Source: Stramonita haemastoma (Eukaryota > Mollusca > Gastropoda > Neogastropoda > Muricidae). From it: a DNA stretch of 29,406 nt. The notes under the pieces were generated by a model that was not told the DNA's origin, ran no database searches, and worked only from the letters and a program-made list of their open reading frames with translations. Below, piece after piece: positions 20,508-29,406 of the stretch. Location of the stretch: NCBI GenBank assembly GCA_030674155.1, contig CM060337.1:48656475-48685880 (forward strand), written 5' to 3'. Positions within the stretch are counted from its first letter, which is position 1, and every line of letters begins with the position of its first letter. A program made the translations under genes and the position numbers.

Positions 20508-20722
20508 TTATACCTGTGAATTCCCTTGGGAACGTAAGGCTCCTACAACACACCTCCAACGAACTTGGTTGCGGGAGATCCTCCTCAGCTTGGTGCACGT
20601 CATTCCGGCTGCCTTCTTCTCTGCTTCAATGCTTCTGTGCCAGGTCTGTTTTGGTCGACCCTCTTCCCGCTTCCCTTGTGGGTTGCAATCAACGGCCTGC
20701 CTGATGCATCTTACAACATTCG
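20508..20722 (-). pseudogene. LINE ORF2 C-terminus, minus strand, unit A
   Basis: The minus-strand frame of about 71 codons contains NPQGKREEGRPKQTWHRSIE, AEKKAAGMTCTKLRRIS and NQVRWRCVVGALRSQG, then stops (TAA at 20508-20510). The pattern (N/T)P.GKR..GRPK.TWRR..E.E, then A..R..WR..V.AL, is the usual terminal block of another animal LINE ORF2 type. It probably comes from the same element as the minus-strand RT fragment, since orientation and order fit. The sequence right after the stop contains AAATCAAGTAAGTC, also found after the RT fragment. Confidence 0.85.
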
Positions 20723-21320
20723 TATTTAAAGCCCAACCTTACTCCTTCATGAACATTTCCTCTTCGTTGTATTAGTACCACCGGAATGGAACACATTCAA
20801 AATTATACAAACTACTGGTTAACCTTAACTGGCAAGAATTTTCTAACAAAAAGACTTCCATTTCAAAATAGGCGAAAAACATTAAATCTTGCTAGAGAAC
20901 TATAGCAAAAGCAATCTGCATCAAAGACGTAAGCTAGCTTTGAGTGCAGAAAACTTGACAATAAGTTTCTTCTTTCAAAGACAACAACAAGCATGAAGAG
21001 GATTTCTACACAACATTACAACAAAACCATAATGCTTACAATTGAATACATTACTTTTATAACCCTACATACCTCACGATATAAAATATATCTAAAAAAA
21101 CAAAACCTATCAGGGAAATCAGAACTGATACTCAGTATCCTCAATCTGACAAAGCAGATTGTGCCTGCTTCAGCTGTGCTTGTGATTTGTGGTTTGTTTT
21201 GTGAGGGGTTGCAGCCATGCACACATTGCCACTACTTGGCAATACACAATGAAGATTAACAGGTATCACACAAGCAAGGAAAAAACTCAAAGTGAATGAG
21301 TGTCTTCTATCAAGAAATAG

Positions 21321-22298
<978 letters not shown>

Positions 22299-22388
22299 GT
22301 GAAAATGCACATCTGCAGGTCTTATACTCATCACATTTCCCTCTGTTTTTGATTTTAAGGAAAACATATTAATTCTGAGTTTTTCAGG

Positions 22389-22427
22389 ATCTCTCTCTCT
22401 CTCTGTCTCTGTCTCTGTCTCTGTCTC

Positions 22428-22487
<60 letters not shown>

Positions 22488-22509
22488 TTCTCTTTCTCTC
22501 TCTCTCTCA
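22389..22509. repeat. CT tract, unit A
   Basis: CT repeats with CTGTCT interruptions near the start. Homologous tracts lie at 24697-24779 (B) and 28557-28672 (C). Confidence 0.95.
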
Positions 22510-22634
22510 TCTCTTCCATTCATTACATTACCACATCTAGTCATGCAGCCAGCAAGATTAACTAACCATACTAACATTTTAAAAAAATATCAACAGCCTA
22601 TAGGTAAATATAAAACGACTTACTTGATTTGTGC

Positions 22635-23109
22635 CTGCCAACATGACATACCTTCTCTTGGGCATCTTACCATCTATTGGAGAGAAGGCTGATATCTGCC
22701 AAGTTCAGGTCTTCCAGCTGCTTTGTGAAGATCCACCGTATGCGTATGCCAGTTCTCCTGCCTGCTGTAGATCGTTGCATTATCCAGGCAGCCACCAACA
22801 GGAAGATGGTTGACAGCGACAAACAGCTGTAACAAACCACTGATTTAAATGGAGAATGGGTTTGTCAGTTTCCCATCATGGATGACGTGACACATGGCAT
22901 CTTCATACAGCTGTTGGATGATGGTGACGAAGTTTGGTGGGAAGCCATAGTGGTGCACCAGTCTCCAGATGACATCTCTGTCGACGCTGTCAAATGCCTT
23001 CTGAAAGTTGACAAAGACTGAAGAGAAGGGAATCTGTCACTCCAGGAACTGCTGGATGATGATGAACCACATTTCCACTGATGAAGTAGTCTTCACAAAA
23101 CCTATATCA

Positions 23110-23112
<3 letters not shown>
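22635..23112 (-). pseudogene. LINE reverse-transcriptase fragment, unit A (inactive)
   Basis: The minus strand reads NDIGFVKTTSSVEMWFIII, then FVNFQKAFDSVDRDVIWRLV, then HYGFPPNFVTIIQQLYEDAM. After a frameshift it continues STIFLLVAAWIMQRSTAGRR and TKQLEDLNLADISLLS. These are successive blocks of a non-LTR RT: the region before motif A, motif A, the B-region (frame-broken), the W-(I/V)-M-R block and the (F/Y)ADD box. Motif A has N where the catalytic D of (I/V)DF.KAFD is expected. The FADD box is LADI, lacking one Asp. A TGA replaces the expected Trp after QFLE, near 23039. All four defects are shared with units B and C. The 5' part is replaced by a GT tract. Confidence 0.9.
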
Positions 23113-23171
<59 letters not shown>

Positions 23172-23236
23172 TATCTAAAACTCTATGTGTATGCTGTACC
23201 AGTCACGGGCACTACAGCATACACAATCACATTTCT
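23104..23236. repeat. GT module 3 of unit A
   Basis: ATATCATTCTG, GT tract, GATATCTAAAACTCTATGTG, then CACGGGCACTACAGCATACA. Confidence 0.9.
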
Positions 23237-23396
23237 GTTGATGATGATGATGAACATTGAACGTGCACCACAACATACATTACCACATTTCTGTTGATGA
23301 TGATGAACCTTGATCGTGCACAACAACATACATCACCACATTTCTGTTGATGATGATGAATCTTGAACGTGCACCACAACATACATCACCACATTT
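23228..23396. repeat. 53-bp tandem repeat, about three copies (A/B boundary)
   Basis: The unit ACATTTCTGTTGATGATGAT, then GAACGTGCACCACAACATACA, repeats with exact 53-bp spacing (TGAACG-type starts at 23258, 23311 and 23364). The last copy leads into the next unit. Confidence 0.9.
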
Positions 23397-23425
23397 CCAC
23401 TGCTGAAGGAGTCTTCACAAAACCT

Positions 23426-23459
23426 ATATCATTCTCTGTGTGTGAGTATGTGTGTGTGT

Positions 23460-23520
<61 letters not shown>

Positions 23521-23529
23521 TGTGTGTGT

Positions 23530-23560
<31 letters not shown>

Positions 23561-23644
23561 AGATATCTCACAATCTATGTGTATGTTGCACCAGACACGG
23601 GCACTACAACATACACTAACACACATTGCATTGCTGAATCTGAC
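23426..23644. repeat. GT module 1 of unit B
   Basis: Homologous to 19469-19689, with GATATC at 23562-23567 after the tract. Confidence 0.9.
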
Positions 23645-23652
23645 TCAGATAA

Positions 23653-24023
23653 CTCGGTCACGTACGAAGGATGGAGGATGGACACATTCCTAAAGATCTC
23701 CTCTATGGTGAACTTGTCTCCGGCAAGAAAAGCATTAGCTGCCCCCAACTGCACTATGAAGACCTCTGCAAGCATGACATGAGAGCGCTGGACATCAACA
23801 CAGAGAACTGGGAGGAGTAGCGGCTGACCGCAGCAAATGGCGCAGTGTTCTCCACAAACAGCTGAAGTGTGGTGAAGAAAAGATCCACACCGCAGGAAAT
23901 GAAAAGAGAGCCAAGCGGAAGGTATATGTTCCAGCCACCTCAACAAGCCACATCTGCATCAGATGCAACAGAGACTGCAACTCCCGGATTGAACTGACCA
24001 GCCACAGCCGGTGTTGCCGCTGA
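23653..24023 (+). pseudogene. LINE zinc-finger C-terminus, unit B (frameshifted)
   Basis: Homologous to 19698-20069, but one G is missing in GGGAGGAGTAGCGG (near 23812-23822), which shifts the frame. The zinc-finger codons are still present downstream, with small substitutions (CGGATTGAACTG instead of CGCATTGGACTG). Confidence 0.85.
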
Positions 24024-24134
24024 ACAAATGACCTCTCCTTTGGCGCGAATTCCATAGTTGACACCAACTGATGGAGGCCTACTACTACTACTCCACCATT
24101 AACTCTGATCAATCTCCACAGAACTGATCTCTTA

Positions 24135-24140
24135 ATATCG

Positions 24141-24213
<73 letters not shown>

Positions 24214-24387
24214 TGTGTGTGTGTGTGTGTGTGTGCGTGTGTGTACGTGTGTGTATGTGTATCTGTGTGTGTCTGTGTGTGTGTTTGTGTGTGTGTGTAC
24301 GTGAGATATCTAACAATCAATGTGTATGTTGCACCAGACACGGGCACTGCAACATACACCGCCACACATTCCACAGCTGAATCTGCC
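24135..24387. repeat. GT module 2 of unit B
   Basis: Homologous to 20181-20430, with GATATC at 24305-24310. The GT tract carries GTAC and GTCT interruptions. Confidence 0.9.
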
Positions 24388-24464
24388 TTCACACTATCTG
24401 GCTGATAACACAACCGAAGCATGTTGGAATGACACATCTCATCTTCCAACTTGACTTACTTGAT

Positions 24465-24678
24465 TTATACCTGTGAATTCCCTTGGGAACGTAAGGCTCC
24501 TACAACACACCTCCAACGAACTTGGTTGTGGGAGATCCTCTTCAGCTTGGTGCACGTCATTCCGGCTGCCTTCTTCTCTGCTTCAATGCTTCTGTGCCAG
24601 GTCTGTTTTGGTCGACCCTCTTCCCGCTTCCCTTGTGGGTTGCAGTCAACGGCCTGCCTGATGCATCTTACAACATTT
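24465..24678 (-). pseudogene. LINE C-terminus, minus strand, unit B
   Basis: Same frame as in unit A with few changes (for example Arg to His near 24532). It remains open to the same TAA. Upstream on the minus strand it joins the CT tract almost directly. Confidence 0.85.
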
Positions 24679-24696
24679 TTTCACTGATTAAATCTC

Positions 24697-24702
24697 TCTC
24701 CT

Positions 24703-24769
<67 letters not shown>

Positions 24770-24779
24770 CTCTCTCTCA
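24697..24779. repeat. CT tract, unit B
   Basis: Shorter than in A and C. It lies about 20 bp from the LINE C-terminus because the 1.7-kb module is absent. Confidence 0.95.
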
Positions 24780-24899
24780 TCTCTTCCATGACTACATTAC
24801 CACATTTAGTCATGCAGCCAGCAAGATTAACTAACCATACTAAGATTAAAAAAAAATATCAACAGGCTATTGGTAAATATAAAATGACTTACTTGATTT

Positions 24900-25370
24900 G
24901 TGCCTGCCAACATGACATACCTTTTCTTGGGCATCTATTGGAGAGAAGGCTGATATCTGCCAAGTCCAGGTCTTCCAGCAGCTTTGTTAAGATCCAGCGT
25001 ATGCGTATGCCAGTTCTCCTGCCTGCTGTAGATCGTTGCATTATCCAGGCAACCACCAACAGGAAGATGGGTGACAGCGACAACCAGCAGTAAGAAACCA
25101 CTGATTTAAATGGAGAATGGGTTTGTCAGTTTCCCATCATGGATGACGTGACACATGGCATCTTCATACAGCTGTTGGATGATGGTGACGAAGTTTGGTG
25201 GGAAGCCATAGTGGTGCACCAGTCTCCAGATGACATCTCTGTCGACGCTGTCAAATGCCTTCTGAAAGTTGACAAAGACTGAAGACAAGGGAATCTGTCA
25301 CTCCAGGAACTGCTCGATGATGATGAACCACATTTCCACTGATGAAGTAGTCTTCACAAAAACTATATCA

Positions 25371-25373
<3 letters not shown>
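24900..25373 (-). pseudogene. LINE reverse-transcriptase fragment, unit B (inactive)
   Basis: Carries the same defects as the unit A fragment: VNFQKAFD in motif A, the TGA after QFLE, the frame break after NPFSI and the LEDLDLADIS box. It has D where unit A has N just before the LAD box. Confidence 0.9.
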
Positions 25374-25439
<66 letters not shown>

Positions 25440-25519
25440 TGTGTGTGTGTATGATATCTAAACTCTATGTGTATGCTGTACCAGTCACGGGCACTACAGC
25501 ATACACAATCACATTTTTG
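25365..25519. repeat. GT module 3 of unit B
   Basis: ATATC at 25365-25369, GT tract, GATATC at 25453-25458, then CACGGGCACTACAGCATACA. Confidence 0.9.
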
Positions 25520-25678
25520 TTGATGATGATGATGAACCTTGAACGTGCACCACAACATACATTACCACATTTCTGTTGATGATGATGAACCTTGAACGTG
25601 CACCACAACATACATCACCACATTTCTGTTGATGATGATGAACCTTGAACGTACACCACAACATACATCACCACATTT
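25510..25678. repeat. 53-bp tandem repeat, about three copies (B/C boundary)
   Basis: TGAACGTGCACC-type starts at 25540, 25593 and 25646, exactly 53 bp apart, as at the A/B boundary. Confidence 0.9.
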
Positions 25679-25707
25679 CCACTGCTGAAAGAGTCTTCAC
25701 AAAACCT

Positions 25708-25929
<222 letters not shown>

Positions 25930-25937
25930 TCAGATGA

Positions 25938-26310
25938 CTCGGTCACGCACGAAGGATGGAGGATGGACACATTCCTAAAGATCTCCTCTATGGTGAACTT
26001 GCCTCCGCAAGAGAAGCATTAGCTGCCCCCAACTGCACTATGAAGACCTCTGCAAGCATGACATGAGAGCGCTGGACATCAACACAGAGAACTGGGAGGA
26101 GGTAGCGGCTGACCGCAGTCAAATGGCGCAGTGTTCTCCACAAACAGCTGAAGTGTGGTGAAGAAAAGATCCACACTGCAGCAAATGAAAAGAGAGCCAA
26201 GCGGAAGGCATATGCTCCAGCCACCTCAACAAGCCACATCTGCATCAGATGCAACAGAGACTGCAACTCCCTGCATTGGACTGACCAGCCACAGCCGGTG
26301 TTGCCGCTGA
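25938..26310 (+). pseudogene. LINE zinc-finger C-terminus, unit C (frameshifted)
   Basis: Homologous to 19698-20069 with three single-base indels: GCCTCCGCAAG (minus one), CGCAGTCAAATGG (plus one) and CTCCCTGCATTGG (plus one). Only unit A keeps an open frame. Confidence 0.85.
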
Positions 26311-26421
26311 ACAAATGACCTCTCCTTTGGCGCGAATTCCATAGTTGACACCAACTGATGGAGGCCTACTACTACTACTCCTCCATTAACTCTGATCAAT
26401 CTCCACAGAATTGATCTCTTA

Positions 26422-26426
26422 ATATC

Positions 26427-26482
<56 letters not shown>

Positions 26483-26659
26483 ATGTGTGTAGTGGTGTGT
26501 TGTGTGTGTGTATGTGTGTGTGTGTGTGCTGTTTGTATGTGTTTGTGTTGTGTGTGTGTGTGTGTGAGTTGTGTGAGATATCTAACAATCAATGTGTATG
26601 TTGCACCAGACACGGGCACTGCAACATACACCGCCACACATTCCACAGCTGAATCTGCC
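26422..26659. repeat. GT module 2 of unit C
   Basis: Homologous to 20181-20430, with GATATC at 26577-26582. The tract is heavily interrupted (CTATG, AGTGG, GCTGTTTG). Confidence 0.9.
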
Positions 26660-26735
26660 TTCACACTATCTGGCTGATAACACAACCGAAGCATGTTGGA
26701 ATGACACATTCATCTTACAACTTGACTTACTTGAT

Positions 26736-26945
26736 TTATACCTGTGAATTCCCTTGGGAACGTAAGGCTCCTACAACACACCTCCAACGAACTTGGTTGT
26801 GGGAGATCCTCCTCAGCTTGGTGCACGTCATTCCGGCTGCCTTCTTCTCTGCTTCAATGCTTCTGTGCCAGGTCTGTTTTGGTCGACCTCTTCCCGCTTC
26901 CCTTGGGTTGCAGTCAACGGCCTGCCTGATGCATCTTACAACATT
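26736..26945 (-). pseudogene. LINE C-terminus, minus strand, unit C
   Basis: Homologous to 20508-20722. One base is lost at CGACCTCTTCC and two at CTTGGGTTGC. Together they restore the frame downstream but change the residues between. Confidence 0.85.
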
Positions 26946-27514
26946 CGTATTTAAAGCCCAACCCTACTCCTTTCATGAACATTTCCTCTTCGTTGAATTA
27001 GTACCACCGGAATGGAACACATTCAAAATTATACAAACTACTGGTTAACCTTAACTGGCAAGAATTTTCTAACAAAAAGAATTCCATTTCAAAATAGGAG
27101 AAAAACATTCAATCTTGCTAGAGAACTATAGCAAAAACAATCTGCATCAAGAACGTACAGTAAGTTTAAGACAACAAGCAGAAGAGGATTTACAAAACAT
27201 TTACAACAAAACACATAATGCTTACATTGAATACATACTTTTATAACACACATACTCACGATATAAAATATATTCTAAATAAACCACATAAAAAAAAACA
27301 ACTATCAGGAAATCAGAACTGATACTCAGTATCCTCAATCTGACAAAGCAGATTGTGCCTGCTTCAGCTGTGCTTGTGTTTTGTGGTTTGTTTTGTGAGG
27401 GGTTGCAGCCATGCACACATTGCCACTACTTGGCAATACACAATGAAGATTAACAGGTATCACACAAGCAAGGAAAAAACTCAAAGTGAATGAGTGTCTT
27501 CTATCAAGAAAAAG

Positions 27515-28343
27515 GCTACATTCAGCCACAGTCCACTGAAAAAAAGCTATAGTGCACTAAGAAAAAAAAAGCTACCATATTTAATCCAGGTCCACTAAAA
27601 ACACATAAGTTATATTTCGCAGCAGTCCACTGAAAAAACTATATTTAGCAAGAGTTCTCTGAAAATAACCCCATATTTAGAAAGAGTCCTCTGAAAACAA
27701 AAAAAACGTATCAAGCAGGAGCCCACTGAAAACAAAAAAGCTATATTTAACAGGTCTAGTTAAAACAAAAAGTTTATTCAGCAGGAGTCAACTGAAAATA
27801 AAAAAGCCATATTTAGCAGGAGTCCACTGAAAAGAAAAAACAACTATACTGAACAGGAATCCACTGAAAAGAAAAACTATATTTAACAAAAGTCCACTTT
27901 AACGAAGAACAGCTGAATTCAGCAAGAGTCTACTGAAAAGAAAAAAGCTATATTTAGCAGGAGTCCACTGCAAAGAAGAACAGCTATATTTAGCAAGAGT
28001 GTACTCAAAAGAAAAAAGCTATACTTAGCAAGAGTGCACTGTAAACAAAATAGCTATATTTAACTGAGTTCACTGCAAAGAAGAAAAGTTATAAAATTGC
28101 TGGAGCCCAACTGAAAACGATGGCAGGTATATTTGGTCGCGTTGATGAAGAAGAAATGCAATTAATTTTAGCTAAAGTATATCAAAAATAGGAGAGGCTA
28201 TAATTTAGCCAGAGCCCACTGAAAACAAAAAAGCTATCATATTTAGCGAGAGACCACTGAAACCAAGACAAAGAATATTTGACCCGAGTCCACTGAAAGC
28301 AATGAAAGATATTATTTTTACCAAAGTCCACAGAAAACAAGAA

Positions 28344-28345
<2 letters not shown>
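27515..28345 (-). repeat. 36-bp minisatellite, unit C
   Basis: Co-linear with 21321-22158, unit for unit, including the same aberrant units. The array was therefore already mature before the 3.9-kb unit was duplicated. Confidence 0.95.

Positions 28346-28418
<73 letters not shown>
28346..28418. repeat. (GT)n tract after minisatellite, unit C
   Basis: About 73 bases of pure GT against 138 in unit A. Confidence 0.95.
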
Positions 28419-28419
<1 letters not shown>

Positions 28420-28556
28420 TCTGGGTGTTTTTTGTCTTGTGTTGGTTTGAAAATAATTCTGTGTGTTGATAAATGCACATCTCATCTTATTCTCATCACA
28501 TTCTCCTCTCTCTTTTTGATTTCTAACATTTCAATTCTAGTCTTCTTCAGGGTATC

Positions 28557-28575
28557 CTTCTCTCTCTGTCGTCTT

Positions 28576-28619
<44 letters not shown>

Positions 28620-28672
28620 CTCTCTCTCCTCTCTCTCTCTCTCTTCTCTCCTCCTCTCTTCTCATCTCTTCC
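28557..28672. repeat. CT tract, unit C
   Basis: CT repeats with CTCCTCTC interruptions. Homologous to 22389-22509. Confidence 0.95.
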
Positions 28673-28784
28673 ATTCACTACATTACCACATCTAGTCATG
28701 CAGCCAGCAAGATTAACTAACCATACTAACATTTAAAAAAATATCAACAGCCTATAGGTAAATATAAAACGACTTACTTGATTT

Positions 28785-29263
28785 GTGCCTGCCAACATGA
28801 CATACCTTCTCTTGGGCATCTTACCATCTATTGGAGAGAAGGCTGATATCTGCCAAGTCCAGGTCTTCCAGCTGCTTTGTGAAGATCCACCGTAAGCGTA
28901 TGCCAGTTCTCCTGCCTGCTGTAGATCGTTGCATTATCCAGGCAACCACCAACAGGAAGATGGTTGACAGCGACAAACAGCAGTAAGAAACCACTGATTT
29001 AAATGGAGAATGGGTTTGTCAGTTTCCCATCATGGATGACGTGACACATGGCATCTTCATACAGCTGTTGGATGATGGTGACGAAGTTTGGTGGGAAGCC
29101 ATAGTGGTGCACCAGTCTCCAGATGACATCTCTGTCGATGCTGTCAAATGCCTTCTGAAAGTTGACAAAGACTGAAGACAAGGGAATCTGTCACTCCAGG
29201 AACTGCTCGATGATGATGAACCACATTTCCACTGATGAAGTAGTCTGCACAAAACCTATATCA

Positions 29264-29267
<4 letters not shown>
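28785..29267 (-). pseudogene. LINE reverse-transcriptase fragment, unit C (inactive)
   Basis: Same content and same four defects as units A and B. A single change (CGATGC for CGACGC near 29138) is a CpG transition. Confidence 0.9.
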
Positions 29268-29338
<71 letters not shown>

Positions 29339-29406
29339 GTGTGTGTGTGTGATATCTAAAACTCTGTGTGTATGCTGTACCAGTCACGGGCACTACAGCA
29401 TACACA
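29258..29406. repeat. GT module 3 of unit C, cut by window end
   Basis: ATATC at 29258-29262, GT tract, GATATC at 29351-29356, then the common motif up to the last base of the window. Confidence 0.9.

Larger units (their letters stand above)
23364..25645. repeat. Composite macrosatellite unit B (2282 bp, short form)
   Basis: Same order as unit A, but CATCTTACAACATT is followed directly by a short T/CT-rich junction and the CT tract, so the 1.7-kb module is absent. It also lacks a 9-bp TTACCATCT-type segment near 24935 that A and C carry. Confidence 0.95.
26946..28556. repeat. 1.7-kb module of unit C
   Basis: Homologous to 20724-22388, with scattered small indels (for example near 27150-27300) and a diverged stretch after the GT tract (28419-28475) that unit A lacks. 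Confidence 0.85.

Noticed and set aside
20724..21320. Protein-coding content in the conserved first part of the 1.7-kb module
   Set aside because: Short frames match between units A and C only because the DNA is nearly identical. Indels break frames and no motif is recognised.

Overview
The window is eukaryotic, repeat-dominated, AT-rich DNA with no intact host protein-coding gene that I can support. The repeat content (several degraded LINE-type retrotransposons, tRNA-derived SINEs, many minisatellites, very long CA/GT and CT/GA tracts) fits an invertebrate genome. A mollusc or other lophotrochozoan is my best guess, an inference from overall style rather than from a diagnostic gene. A run of exactly 100 N at 19307-19406 is an assembly gap.

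Left part (1-19.3 kb): a mosaic of simple repeats, minisatellites and dead retroelement ends. It holds a broken RNase H-bearing LINE tail (minus, about 290-1130), a 59-bp minisatellite with an internal palindrome and alternating subunits (1181-1770), an acidic coding-like fragment with a 33-residue internal repeat (2281-2740), CA-rich blocks with an embedded duplication and a CG-rich island (3.1-3.9 kb), and minisatellites of about 42 bp (6.0-6.4 kb) and 22 bp (7.76-8.40 kb). It also holds a 0.6-kb polypurine tract (8.95-9.57 kb), a LINE C-terminus (11.5-11.9 kb), several tRNA-like SINE heads and bodies (6.5, 14.0, 14.1, 14.6 and 18.2 kb), a possible minus-strand exon with a consensus splice donor (15.5 kb), and another LINE C-terminus (18.76-19.2 kb) next to the gap.

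Right part (19.4-29.4 kb): a head-to-tail tandem array of a composite unit of about 3.9 kb. Unit A is 19407-23363. Unit B is 23364-25645 and lacks about 1.7 kb. Unit C is 25646 to the window end and is incomplete. Each unit contains (i) a plus-strand LINE C-terminus with a C2HC zinc finger, (ii) a minus-strand LINE C-terminus, (iii) a minus-strand reverse-transcriptase fragment with the same disabling changes in every copy, (iv) three GT tracts, each bounded by ATATC/GATATC and followed by the same short motif, and (v) in A and C only, a module with a 36-bp minisatellite of roughly 22 repeats. The shared lesions indicate that the unit was assembled from already dead retroelements and then amplified as a satellite-like block. 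The array enters the gap on the left and runs off the window on the right, so its copy number is unknown.

Nothing here forms a working pathway. The most noteworthy object is the composite macrosatellite. All family assignments come from reading motifs by eye; no database search was possible.
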